A stretch of DNA of 64,000 nt, taken from contig NZ_CP051167.1 of NCBI RefSeq assembly GCF_012295525.1, forward strand, positions 310,001 to 374,000. The letters are read 5' to 3'. This stretch comes from Oxynema aestuarii AP17. GTDB taxonomy: Bacteria; Cyanobacteriota; Cyanobacteriia; Cyanobacteriales; Laspinemataceae. Below the pieces are notes generated by a model. That model did not search any database and had not been told where the DNA came from. It saw only the letters and a program-made list of their open reading frames with translations. Shown piece after piece: positions 55,503 through 63,877 of the stretch; positions within the stretch are counted from its first letter, which is position 1, and each line of letters opens with the position of its first letter. The position numbers and the translations under genes were made by a program.

Positions 55503-56393
55503 ATGCAGGCGATTACAGGAAAGACAAAACTCCTCGGGGTCATCGGTCATCCCGTGGAACATTCCCTCTCCCCGGTGATGCACAATGCGGCGATCGCGGC
55601 CCTGTCCGCCACTGAAGGGGAGCAAGTCGATTACGTTTACCTTCCTTTCCCGGTCAAACCGGAGGGTTTAAGTGCGGCAGTTGCCGGGTTTGAGGCGGTC
55701 GGTTTGTGCGGTTTTAATATCACAATACCTCACAAGCAGTCGATCGTCGCCTTCTTGGACGAAGTGTCTCCGGTCGCGCGGGCGGTGGGGGCGGTGAATA
55801 CGGTGTGGCGCACCCCCACGGGATGGGCCGGGACGAATACGGACGTGGAGGGCTTTTTGGCGCCGTTACGGGCGCGCGATCGCCCCTGGAAGGGAACCCA
55901 AGCGACGATTTTAGGGGCGGGGGGCGCCGCGCGGGCGATCGTGGCGGGCTGTGCGGAACTGGGGTGCGAGGCGATCGTCGTGGTGGGTCGCGATCGCGCC
56001 AAACTCGACATTTTCGCGCGCAGTTGGGCGGAATCGCCGATCGCGATCGCCCCGCTTTCAATGGGCCTCTGGGAGGATCTGCCCGCCGTGTTGGCGCAAA
56101 CAGACTTGCTGGTCAATGCGACTCCGGTGGGGATGCACCCCCAGGTGGATCGCACTCCAGTCGAGGCGTCGCTACTGGCCCAATTACCTGCCGAGGCGAT
56201 CGTCTACGACCTCATTTATACCCCCAATCCGACGCGGTTGTTGCGAGAGGCGCGCCAAGTCGGCGCCGTGGCGATCGACGGCTTGGAAATGTTGGTGCAA
56301 CAAGGGGCCGCCGCCTTACAACTCTGGTTAAATCGACCCGTTCCCGTGGACGTGATGCGTCGGTCCTTACAGGAACATTTGGGCTCGATCTAA
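55503..56393 (+). CDS. aroE: Shikimate dehydrogenase
   Basis: NADPH-dependent step from 3-dehydroshikimate to shikimate, 296 residues. The substrate site has HSLSPVMHN with Ser, Lys in FNITIPHKQS and Asp in AGTNTDVEGF. The cofactor site is GAGGAARAI and the NADPH-type VVGRDRAK follows. The start is ATG 55503. Adjacent genes are unrelated, so it is likely a single-gene unit. aroH in the same pathway is 13 kb away. Confidence 0.94.
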   Translation: MQAITGKTKLLGVIGHPVEHSLSPVMHNAAIAALSATEGEQVDYVYLPFPVKPEGLSAAVAGFEAVGLCGFNITIPHKQSIVAFLDEVSPVARAVGAVNTVWRTPTGWAGTNTDVEGFLAPLRARDRPWKGTQATILGAGGAARAIVAGCAELGCEAIVVVGRDRAKLDIFARSWAESPIAIAPLSMGLWEDLPAVLAQTDLLVNATPVGMHPQVDRTPVEASLLAQLPAEAIVYDLIYTPNPTRLLREARQVGAVAIDGLEMLVQQGAAALQLWLNRPVPVDVMRRSLQEHLGSI

Positions 56394-56475
56394 CGGCAAT
56401 CGGGCGATCGCGGTAAGCTGGGATCGAGGATTTTTCAATCCCTTCGATCTGTTATTACGCAATTATTAGAAACTC

Positions 56476-56946
56476 ATGTCGATCTTTAACCCCTTCTTCG
56501 ATCGCCCTTGGATGCGGCGCGATCGCCTCGTCCGTCTCTTCCTCGCCGTCTGTCTGACGGCGATCGCCTCCTGGGGATTTGCCGCCCCCGCTTGGGCCAT
56601 CACCCAAATCAAACTCTACGACCTGTCCTATCGCGACTGTCCCACGGCTTTATCCGAAGGCGCCGTCGCCAGTGGCAGTATCATGAGCGCTAACTGTTTC
56701 ATCGTTTCCGGGAAAGCTAAAAATCCCTCGGGGAAAACGATTTACGATGCCGATATCTACGGTCGCGTTTACGACGCCAATAACAACAACGTCTTACCGA
56801 ATCGTACCCGCTTGGGAAAAATTGACGAAGTCCCCCCGGGAGAAAGCAATTTTGAATTGCAACTGACCGTACCCTCCAATCTCCCCACTCCGTTGAAATT
56901 GGAGCAGTTCAAAGCTTCGGGCTTTACCGGACGAGTACGCTTCTAA
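56476..56946 (+). CDS. Small secreted protein of unknown function
   Basis: 156 residues. After a basic N-terminus (RPWMRRDRLVR) there is a hydrophobic signal (about 21-40) with cleavage near AWAI. The mature part has two Cys (RDCPTALSEG and MSANCFIVSG) suited to a disulfide and a beta-sandwich-like pattern (NPSGKTIYDADIYGRVYDANNNNV). I recall related small proteins in other cyanobacteria but no function. It is 82 bp after aroE. Confidence 0.78.
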   Translation: MSIFNPFFDRPWMRRDRLVRLFLAVCLTAIASWGFAAPAWAITQIKLYDLSYRDCPTALSEGAVASGSIMSANCFIVSGKAKNPSGKTIYDADIYGRVYDANNNNVLPNRTRLGKIDEVPPGESNFELQLTVPSNLPTPLKLEQFKASGFTGRVRF

Positions 56947-56987
56947 ACTTCCGGGGGACTGGGTGGGCCAGACCCACCCGACTCACC

Positions 56988-57269
56988 TTAAAATGCGGGC
57001 GCCCCTTGGAAACTGGCAAATACAGAGGAGAGAATTTGCAACAAGAAAATAGCCAAAATGGGGGAAAAATCAATTCCACCCAAGGGAGGAATGAACGAGC
57101 GGAAGATATTGAGGTAGGGATCCGTTAACTGGCTGACAATCGAAAACGGCGGGTCGTACCAGTTGATATTGGGAAACCAGCTCAGAAAAATACGAACGAT
57201 CAACAGGACGAAATAGATTTGTAAAAAGGTCGCCATCGTACTGGCGAGTAAGTTAATGGCAGGACTCAT
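56988..57269 (-). CDS. YggT/Ycf19 family membrane protein
   Basis: 93 residues with two membrane helices (about 12-30 and 68-86). FLSWFPNINWYDPPF followed by LTDPYLNIFRSFIPPLGGIDFSPI is the family signature. Homologues are found in bacteria and as Ycf19 in algal plastids; plant YlmG is linked to chloroplast division or nucleoid partition, but the function here is unknown. Confidence 0.9.
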   Translation of the reverse strand: MSPAINLLASTMATFLQIYFVLLIVRIFLSWFPNINWYDPPFSIVSQLTDPYLNIFRSFIPPLGGIDFSPILAIFLLQILSSVFASFQGAPAF

Positions 57270-57357
57270 AGGCTTAGTGACTCGTTAGTTTCTACAAAAC
57301 ACGGCCCACAACAGGACTTGCATTCAGTGTAATCGATCGCCGAATCCGAGGCACGAC

Positions 57358-57690
57358 TTAGACTTCTTCGCTGCGGGAAGGCGATTCGAGGAGTTCTTGT
57401 TCGGACATCGAGTTGACGTCGCCGAGTTGCTGGCGCACGTCGTCGATCGCCTCGTTGAGTTGGGCGATTTTTCCTTCTAAAGAGCGCCGTGCTTGTTCGA
57501 TGTTTTCTTCGGATTGCTGGGAATAGGGTTTGAATTTGCGCGATCGCCCCTCGCTCAAATGACCGTTTTCGCCGACGGTCTCTTCATCGGAGAGTTTGGA
57601 GCCGACCACCCAACCGAGTGCGGCGCCGATCAAACTGCCGACTACCGCTCCCGCGATAAAACCACCGGTAAAATTATCTCGATTGCTCAT
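57358..57690 (-). CDS. YtxH-like small membrane protein
   Basis: 110 residues. An N-terminal Gly-rich helix (about 9-30, FIAGAVVGSLIGAALGWVVG) resembles YtxH-type domains and is followed by a charged, partly coiled-coil C-terminal region (about 55-95). Function is unknown; envelope-stress or general membrane-associated roles are typical of relatives. Confidence 0.78.
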   Translation of the reverse strand: MSNRDNFTGGFIAGAVVGSLIGAALGWVVGSKLSDEETVGENGHLSEGRSRKFKPYSQQSEENIEQARRSLEGKIAQLNEAIDDVRQQLGDVNSMSEQELLESPSRSEEV

Positions 57691-57762
57691 GGCTTGGGTT
57701 GTGGGTGAGGTTGCGTACTGTTTTTAGATTAGTGCAGATTCGCCGGAGTTCGCGATCGCCCT

Positions 57763-58413
57763 CTAGGTTCCGAAGGTGCGATCGCCCGCATCCCCCAATC
57801 CCGGGACGATAAAGCCGCGATCGTCAAGACCTTCGTCAATACATGCGGTATAAATATTTAAACTCGGATAGTTGGCGCTTAACTTCTGCAACGCAGGCGG
57901 CGCGGCGACGACGGCGACGATCCGAATCTTCCCGGGATCGATCCCGCGATCGCCCAACGCTTCCAAGGTCGCCGTAATTGTTCCTCCCGTTGCCAACATC
58001 GGCTCGCAGATCAGCACCCGCGTTTCCGGGTCGAACTGGGGGGGAAATTTATTCAAATAACAACTCGCTTCCAAGGTTTCCTCGTCGCGCACCATTCCAA
58101 AGTGATAGATCGAGGCTAACGGTAGCACCCCTTGGGCGCCGTCGAGTAACGCTAACCCGGCTCGCAAAATGGGAACCACAACTAAGGGCTTTTGCGGATC
58201 GACTAACTGGGCGCGACAAGGGGCCAGGGGGGTTTCGACGGTCGTTTCCAGAGTCGGCAACCAATCGCGACAGGCTTCGTAAGTCAGCCACCGCCCCAAC
58301 TCGGTCATCGCCGAACGGAATAAGGATGGAGGCGTCGAAGCATCCCGGGCAACCCCCAACCAATGTTGGATCAAGGGATGGGGGGGAACGTAAACGCGCA
58401 TTTGAAGCGTCAT
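57763..58413 (-). CDS. upp: Uracil phosphoribosyltransferase
   Basis: Pyrimidine salvage enzyme that makes UMP from uracil and PRPP, 216 residues. The PRPP loop is VLICEPMLATGGT and the uracil-binding C-terminal segment is GLGDAGDRTFGT. The upstream VVPILRAGLALLDG motif is also typical. ATG 58413 is preferred to a TTG two codons upstream. Confidence 0.93.
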   Translation of the reverse strand: MTLQMRVYVPPHPLIQHWLGVARDASTPPSLFRSAMTELGRWLTYEACRDWLPTLETTVETPLAPCRAQLVDPQKPLVVVPILRAGLALLDGAQGVLPLASIYHFGMVRDEETLEASCYLNKFPPQFDPETRVLICEPMLATGGTITATLEALGDRGIDPGKIRIVAVVAAPPALQKLSANYPSLNIYTACIDEGLDDRGFIVPGLGDAGDRTFGT

Positions 58414-58614
58414 AAGCAATAGATGACTGACAATCGCAGTTGAAGACCTGACCCATGATACTGCGTTTGGGCTTGAGGGTTTTCGGTTTTGAGATGTTTT
58501 GAGATTGAGATTTGAGATTTAGATTTCAGATCGCCTCTGCCCGCCGTCAGCCCGGGCGATCGCCCCTTCGCTCTCCCCGTCAAAAAAATTTTTGAAAAAA
58601 ATTCTCAGTAAGTA

Positions 58615-58643
58615 TTGACAAAGATTTTCAATAACTCTATAGT
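58615..58643 (+). promoter_or_regulatory. Near-consensus sigma-70 promoter
   Basis: TTGACA (58615-58620), exactly 17 bp spacer, TATAGT (58638-58643). It is the best promoter match seen in the window. Transcription would start near 58650, about 30 bp before a strong terminator. Confidence 0.8.
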
Positions 58644-58649
58644 AACTTC

Positions 58650-58721
58650 CATAGTGTTCTCCTCTCAAAGGATCGGCAGGCGGGATTGGTCGGCAATGGC
58701 AGACCGATCCCGGTTTTTTTT
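58650..58721 (+). ncRNA. Predicted short RNA (about 72 nt) upstream of crtH
   Basis: A near-consensus promoter at 58615-58643 is followed by about 30 nt of single-stranded sequence with CTCCTCTCAAAGGA, then a 10-bp hairpin (GGGATTGGTC / GACCGATCCC, 58682-58711) and GG plus eight T (58714-58721). This is the layout of an independent small RNA, or of a crtH leader that ends prematurely. It does not match the Yfr1 core motif that I know. The family is unassigned. The crtH ATG is 127 bp after the T-run. Confidence 0.6.
58682..58721 (+). terminator. Intrinsic terminator of the short RNA
   Basis: A 10-bp stem with one G-U pair and a 10-nt loop is followed directly by eight T. It is the strongest intrinsic terminator in the window. 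It precedes crtH rather than following a gene. Confidence 0.85.
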
Positions 58722-58847
58722 AGTAATTTTGGCCAAATCCGGGACGATCGCGCCCTCGCTCCCCTCCAGGTTGACCACAAAGCGCTACACTCGTAAAAAT
58801 TGACCCAACCTGGAAACCTTCCCCCAGCAAGCGCGCAATTACGACTC

Positions 58848-60374
58848 ATGGCAGCTCTTTCCCCAAGACAGTTACCTCAAACCCGACAATTTGACACGAT
58901 CGTCATCGGTTCCGGGATCGGCGGACTGGTAACCGCCACCCAACTCGCCGCCAAAGGGGCGCGGGTTCTAGTTCTCGAAAGCTACGTGATTCCCGGCGGC
59001 AGTTCCGGCTACTTCGAGCGATCGGGCTATCGCTTCGACGTCGGCGCCTCGATGATCTTCGGCTTCGGCGATCGCGGTACCACCAACCTACTCACCCGCG
59101 CCCTCGATGCCGTCGGCGTCAGCCTCGAAACCATTCCCGATCCGGTTCAAATTCACTACCACTTACCGGACGACGTCACCGTGCAAGTTCACCGGGATTA
59201 TGAGAAATTCTTGCAAGAACTCGGCGATCGCTTCCCCCACGAACGGCAAGGACTGCGGCAGTTCTACGATGAATGCTGGAACGTCTTTAACTGCCTCAAC
59301 GCGATCGAGTTACTCTCCTTAGAAGAACTACGCTACCTGACCCGCGTCTTCTTCCAAAATCCCCGCGCCTGTTTGGGACTGGTCAAATATTTACCCGTCA
59401 ACGCCGGACAAATCGCGCGTAAATACATCCGCGACCCGCAAGTTCTTAAATTTATCGATATCGAATGCTACTGCTGGTCCGTCGTTCCCGCCGACCTGAC
59501 CCCGATGATTAACGCCGGGATGGTGTTTTCCGATCGCCACTACGGCGGGATTAACTATCCCAAAGGCGGCGTCGGACAAATCGCGCAGAAACTCGTCGAA
59601 GGCTTGGAAAACGCCGGGGGCGAAATTTGCTATCAGGCGCGCGTCGCCAAAATCCTCGTCGAAAACGGTCGCGCCGTCGGCGTCCGCCTCGCCACCGGGG
59701 AAGAGTACCGCGCCGAACGGATCGTGTCCAACGCCACCCGATGGGATACCTTTGACACCTTACTCGGCGATCGCCCCCTCCCGGCGAAAGAACGGCGCTG
59801 GCGCGATCGCTACCAAAAATCGCCCAGTTTCCTCAGCTTGCACCTCGGCGTCGAAGCCTCCCTACTGAGCGCCGATACCGCCTGCCATCACATCATCGTC
59901 GAAAATTGGCAGGAAATGGAAGACCCTTACGGCACCCTGTTCGTCTCGATTCCCACCTTACTCGATCCCGACTTGGCCCCGGAAGGCTATCACATCATCC
60001 ACAGCTTCACCCCGAGTTGGATCGAACAGTGGGAAGACCTTTCTCCGAGTGAGTACGAAGCCAAGAAAGAAGAACTCGCCTGGGAAATCGTCGATCGCCT
60101 CGAACGGGTGTTCCCGGGTCTCGATGCGGCCCTGGACTTTATGGAAGTCGGGACGCCGCGATCGCACCGCCGCTTTTTAAACCGCGTCGATGGCACCTAC
60201 GGCCCGATTCCCAACCGCAAGTTACCCGGCTTGTTACCGATGCCGTTTAATCGCACTTCAGTTCCCGGCTTGTATTGCGTCGGCGATAGCACCTTCCCCG
60301 GACAGGGCTTAAACGCCGTCGCCTTTTCCGGGTTCGCCTGCGCCCACCGGATCGCCGTCGATTTGGGTCTGTAG
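58848..60374 (+). CDS. crtH: Prolycopene (carotenoid) isomerase CrtH
   Basis: FAD-dependent isomerase that converts poly-cis-lycopene to all-trans-lycopene, upstream of the cyclases and CrtR, 508 residues. The FAD motif is GSGIGGLVTATQLAAKGARV with acidic LES after it. The central region has RFDVGASMIFGFGDRG and the C-terminus GDSTFPGQGLNAVAFSG, both typical of CrtI/CrtH-type enzymes. ATG 58848 is preferred; the frame extends to a TTG at 58800. Confidence 0.93.
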   Translation: MAALSPRQLPQTRQFDTIVIGSGIGGLVTATQLAAKGARVLVLESYVIPGGSSGYFERSGYRFDVGASMIFGFGDRGTTNLLTRALDAVGVSLETIPDPVQIHYHLPDDVTVQVHRDYEKFLQELGDRFPHERQGLRQFYDECWNVFNCLNAIELLSLEELRYLTRVFFQNPRACLGLVKYLPVNAGQIARKYIRDPQVLKFIDIECYCWSVVPADLTPMINAGMVFSDRHYGGINYPKGGVGQIAQKLVEGLENAGGEICYQARVAKILVENGRAVGVRLATGEEYRAERIVSNATRWDTFDTLLGDRPLPAKERRWRDRYQKSPSFLSLHLGVEASLLSADTACHHIIVENWQEMEDPYGTLFVSIPTLLDPDLAPEGYHIIHSFTPSWIEQWEDLSPSEYEAKKEELAWEIVDRLERVFPGLDAALDFMEVGTPRSHRRFLNRVDGTYGPIPNRKLPGLLPMPFNRTSVPGLYCVGDSTFPGQGLNAVAFSGFACAHRIAVDLGL

Positions 60375-60499
60375 ACTCCACCCGCGACCCTCCCCCGATC
60401 GCCCTCACCCGATCGCGCGACGACAAAACCGGGGGCGATCGCTTAAGATCGGGACGATCCCGGGATCTGCAACCCGATTCGTCCCTCGTTCCTCCTACC

Positions 60500-62650
60500 A
60501 TGCGCAAAGCTACCCTGACGGTCGCCTGCGCGATCGCGCCGATTTTGTGCAGCTTCGAGCGCGCGATCGCCGCACCCGCAGCCCCAACCCCTTCGACCTA
60601 TCCCCTCCTCCAAGAATATAAAAACTTTTGCGCCCGGGATCCCGTCGGCTGTCGGGACGTGGCGATCGCCTCCGAAATTGCCGCCGACATCATCTACACG
60701 TCGGAATTACAAGGGGATTTATCCCGTTGTCCGTGGACTTTCCCCCACTGTCAGCCGCAAGATTACCGGATTATCGATTTATCCCTGAGTAACGACGAAA
60801 TCATCGATCGCCTCAACTCCCGCGATCGTCCCCAACAAGCGGGGGCGAGTATGGTTAAAACCTTTATCGAACAACTGCGGGCGTCCTTCCAGGATTTAGG
60901 CGGTTATGCCTTAATCTTTCACCGCCAAAACCGACAAGAAAACGGTCGCGAACGACATCATTATTTAATTGCCTTTAAAGGCACCAATCCCCTCAAAATT
61001 AACGATTTATTTAGCGATTTAAGCTTTCCGGCAGTTCCCCTCTCCGCAGCACAACCGGACTTACTCGTTCATTCCGGATTTTATCGCTATGCGGCGAGTA
61101 TTTTCGAGGCCACTTTACCGGATATCGAGACCTTTCTCGCCTTGCAAAACGATCCGAATGTGGATCTCGAAATTATGGTCACCGGACATAGTTTGGGGGC
61201 GGCGGCGGCGAGTATTTACACGGCGTTGCTGAAAAATTACGGGATTCGAGCCTCCAATCTCCAATTAATTACCTTAGCGGCCCCTCCCTTCCTCAAAGAA
61301 GAAGCTGTCGCCGCCTTCGATCGCGCCTACGGCGATATCCCCACCATCGATGTCGAAAATCGTGGCGATATTATTCTGGACAGTTCGATTTTTGATTCCT
61401 TGATTTATCGCTTGAGCGAATATAGCTATCCGAATTTTGGCCAAAAAATCGAAGGATTGCTTTCCGAAACCTTAGAAAAACTCTACAAACAAAGGGAATT
61501 GGAAAAAGCCACGAATACGGTTCCCGCCGGAGCGAGCGATCCCCAATTTGCCCTTTCGGGTTTGGCGGCGATCGATGCCAAAATTAAGATCGAACAAGTG
61601 CAAGTGCATACGATCTCTTACACGGATTATTATCAATATTATTTAGAGGTTTTACAAGGCGATCGCCGCTTCCAAAATCGCCTCGCTGCCGCCCGAGACC
61701 GGGACGACTCGCCGAATCGCGGCAGTTCCTTCGCTTTGAATTATACATTAGACCCGAATTTGGGGGCGATCGCCGCCAATGCCCTCGCCTTGAGTCCGGA
61801 CGGTAAAACCCTCGCCCTGGCGAGTGCGAGCGGATCGCTCCAAATTTGGAAGGCCGAAGACGGCACGATCGCGCGCACTTTTAATACGACTCGGAGCGGG
61901 CCGCAAGTTCTCACTTATGGCCCGAACGGACGCCAGTTGTTCGTCGGCGGCGAGGACGGCGGCATCGCCGTTTACGATCTGGCAAGTTTTTCGCAAATCA
62001 CTACGATTGCCGGGACGGGCGATCGGGTGACGGCACTCGCGGTGAGCCAGCAGGGCGATCGCTTGCTAGTGGGGCGGGCGAGCGGCAAGATCGACAGTTT
62101 TAAGCTGGAGAATTCCCCCGTTCTTGAGAATAAAAATTTTGTGAAAATCCGCACTTTTGACGGGAAGGGCGATCGAATTACGGCCCTGGCGACGACCCCG
62201 GACGGTCGCACCCTACTCAGTAGCGATTGGCAGGGACGGATTAAACGGTGGGATCTTGCCAGTGGCGAAGCGTTATCCCTTCCGAGGGGAAGACTGGGGA
62301 AAGTCTGGCATTTGTTCGACGACGATCGCGGCAGATCGATGGTGGCGAGCAGTTTTGACAATAAAATCGAACTGTGGAATCTCGAAACTGGGGAGATTGA
62401 AACCACATTGCGCGATCGCGACGGGACGATTTGGGCGATCGCCGTCAGTCCCGACGGACAGACTTTAGTGAGTAGCAGTTGGGACGGACAGGTAAAACTC
62501 TGGGATCTCGCCACTGGGGGACTGGTCAAAACCTTGGGCAACGAATTGGATGTCGTGACATCCCTGGCGTTCGGTCCCGACGGAAAGACGTTAGTCACGG
62601 CCCTGTGGAACGGACGGGTCAAGTTGTGGCAACGGGGACGAGTAGAGTAG
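60500..62650 (+). CDS. Class 3 lipase fused to seven WD40 repeats, secreted
   Basis: 716 residues. A signal peptide (about 1-24, cleavage near IAA|P) precedes a class 3 lipase-like domain (about 35-390). The oxyanion motif is LIAFKGTN near 157-164, and the nucleophile Ser231 is in TGHSLGAAAAS. The acid Asp is likely in VENRGDIILDSS near residue 290; His in VQVHTISYTDYY is the likely base. Seven WD40 repeats (about 415-712), for example AVSPDGQTLVSSSWDGQVKLW, can form one complete propeller. The protein is predicted periplasmic or extracellular. Lipase plus WD40 is an unusual pair; the substrate is unknown. Confidence 0.88.
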   Translation: MRKATLTVACAIAPILCSFERAIAAPAAPTPSTYPLLQEYKNFCARDPVGCRDVAIASEIAADIIYTSELQGDLSRCPWTFPHCQPQDYRIIDLSLSNDEIIDRLNSRDRPQQAGASMVKTFIEQLRASFQDLGGYALIFHRQNRQENGRERHHYLIAFKGTNPLKINDLFSDLSFPAVPLSAAQPDLLVHSGFYRYAASIFEATLPDIETFLALQNDPNVDLEIMVTGHSLGAAAASIYTALLKNYGIRASNLQLITLAAPPFLKEEAVAAFDRAYGDIPTIDVENRGDIILDSSIFDSLIYRLSEYSYPNFGQKIEGLLSETLEKLYKQRELEKATNTVPAGASDPQFALSGLAAIDAKIKIEQVQVHTISYTDYYQYYLEVLQGDRRFQNRLAAARDRDDSPNRGSSFALNYTLDPNLGAIAANALALSPDGKTLALASASGSLQIWKAEDGTIARTFNTTRSGPQVLTYGPNGRQLFVGGEDGGIAVYDLASFSQITTIAGTGDRVTALAVSQQGDRLLVGRASGKIDSFKLENSPVLENKNFVKIRTFDGKGDRITALATTPDGRTLLSSDWQGRIKRWDLASGEALSLPRGRLGKVWHLFDDDRGRSMVASSFDNKIELWNLETGEIETTLRDRDGTIWAIAVSPDGQTLVSSSWDGQVKLWDLATGGLVKTLGNELDVVTSLAFGPDGKTLVTALWNGRVKLWQRGRVE

Positions 62651-62697
62651 GGTTGGCGGAAGTATTGACGAGCAATTGAGAGGAAGGGCCAACCCTA
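62648..62697. repeat. Inverted repeat after the lipase-WD40 gene
   Basis: AGGGTTGGC and GCCAACCCT, about 9 bp each, around a loop of roughly 30 nt, starting at the stop codon. It is between convergent genes and may form a hairpin at the mRNA 3' end. No T-run. Confidence 0.45.
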
Positions 62698-62725
62698 GAG
62701 GGCTTGATTAGCCGAATTAACCGAA

Positions 62726-63085
62726 TTAACTGATTTCCTGCTCGACTTGACCGACGAACTTACCAATTAAGCTAGAAACGAAGGACAGGACGATCGCGCC
62801 GATCACGGCGGGGAAGAATCCGGCGATCGTGAATCCGGGGGTAAGATAGGCGACCAGTCCCAAGCTAATCCCGTTGACGACGAGCAAGAATAAGCCGAGG
62901 GTCAAAACGGTGAGCGGTAGGGTAAACAGGACTAAAAGCGGTTTGACGACGGCGTTGACCAGTCCCATGACGATCGCGGCGATCGCGGCGGAAGACAAGC
63001 CCGCCAGTGTCATTCCCGGGACGATGTAGGCGGTAATCAGGAGGGAAACGGCGGCCCCCAACCAGGTCAGAATGAAGTTGAGCAT
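62726..63085 (-). CDS. Phage-holin-family (YvlD-like) membrane protein
   Basis: 119 residues, four hydrophobic helices. The sequence is of the mycobacteriophage-holin-4 / YvlD type (WLGAAVSLLITAYIVPGM, GLVNAVVKPLLVLFTLPLTVLTLGLF). Such genes are chromosomal in many bacteria and are not evidence for a prophage. Function is unknown, possibly envelope related. Confidence 0.87.
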   Translation of the reverse strand: MLNFILTWLGAAVSLLITAYIVPGMTLAGLSSAAIAAIVMGLVNAVVKPLLVLFTLPLTVLTLGLFLLVVNGISLGLVAYLTPGFTIAGFFPAVIGAIVLSFVSSLIGKFVGQVEQEIS

Positions 63086-63238
63086 GATTGTGGTTTAACT
63101 CTTTCGATCTCGGTATCAATTTTTATGTTAGCGAGAGGAAGGGGGGAGACGGACAGGGGGAAAACCGTTCCGGGATGGCGAAACTCCCTAAAATAACATC
63201 AAATAACATCAAAAGTGATTTGTAAGGGATGGAAGACC

Positions 63239-63778
63239 ATGAAAAAGCGCGAGTTTTTCCAGGCGATCGCCTCCAAGGGCCTGTGGTGGGCGATCGCGCT
63301 GCTGTGGGTCGCGGCGATCGTTGGCTTATTTCCCACCCCCGTGTTGGCGCAAGCGACGAAATATTATCCTCCACCGCTTTCTTACAGTCACGCCCAACTG
63401 TCGGGTCAAGATTTTTCGGGAAAACAACTGTATTCGGCAGAATTTGCCAATGCTAATTTAGAATTTGCCAATTTTAGGGACGCGGACGCTCAAGGGGCAA
63501 TTTTCAGCGCGGCGAATTTAATTGGGGTGAATTTTCACGGCGCTAATTTAACCAATGCCATGTTAGATCAAGCGGACTTGACCGAGGCCGATCTCGGCGA
63601 TGCGGTGTTGGTGGAGACGATTTTACTGGGGTCGTTGTTTGAAGATACCCAAATTGAAGGGGCGGATTTCACCGATGCCTTGTTAGATGGGGCGCAACTG
63701 CGGCAATTGTGCGCGATCGCCTCCGGGGTCAATTCGCAAACGGGGGTGGAAACCCGGTATTCTCTCGGTTGTCGTTGA
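63239..63778 (+). CDS. Secreted pentapeptide-repeat protein (thylakoid lumen type)
   Basis: 179 residues from ATG 63239; the frame opens at 63215 but a signal-like segment follows this Met (about 8-37, ending PVLAQA). The mature part has about 15 A(D/N)LxX pentapeptide repeats (ANLEFANFRDADAQGAIFSAAN) that form a right-handed quadrilateral helix. The end LCAIASGVNSQTGVETRYSLGC carries two Cys, as in lumenal pentapeptide proteins of cyanobacteria and plastids. Function unknown. Confidence 0.88.
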   Translation: MKKREFFQAIASKGLWWAIALLWVAAIVGLFPTPVLAQATKYYPPPLSYSHAQLSGQDFSGKQLYSAEFANANLEFANFRDADAQGAIFSAANLIGVNFHGANLTNAMLDQADLTEADLGDAVLVETILLGSLFEDTQIEGADFTDALLDGAQLRQLCAIASGVNSQTGVETRYSLGCR

Positions 63779-63877
63779 GTGGGTGCGCGAGGGGCGACGG
63801 GACTGCTAGGCTAGACATAGGCACTTTAGCGGATTGGATCGAGCCAATCCCGACGTTGATTAAATTCGAGGAGAACT

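Noticed and set aside
58650-58721. Identity of the short RNA with the cyanobacterial Yfr1 RNA.
   Set aside because: It has CTCCTCTC but not the ACTCCTCACAC core of Yfr1 that I know, and the flanking stem layout differs.
62726-63085. Holin-family gene as sign of a prophage.
   Set aside because: No lysin, capsid, tail or integrase genes nearby; YvlD-like proteins are ordinary chromosomal genes.
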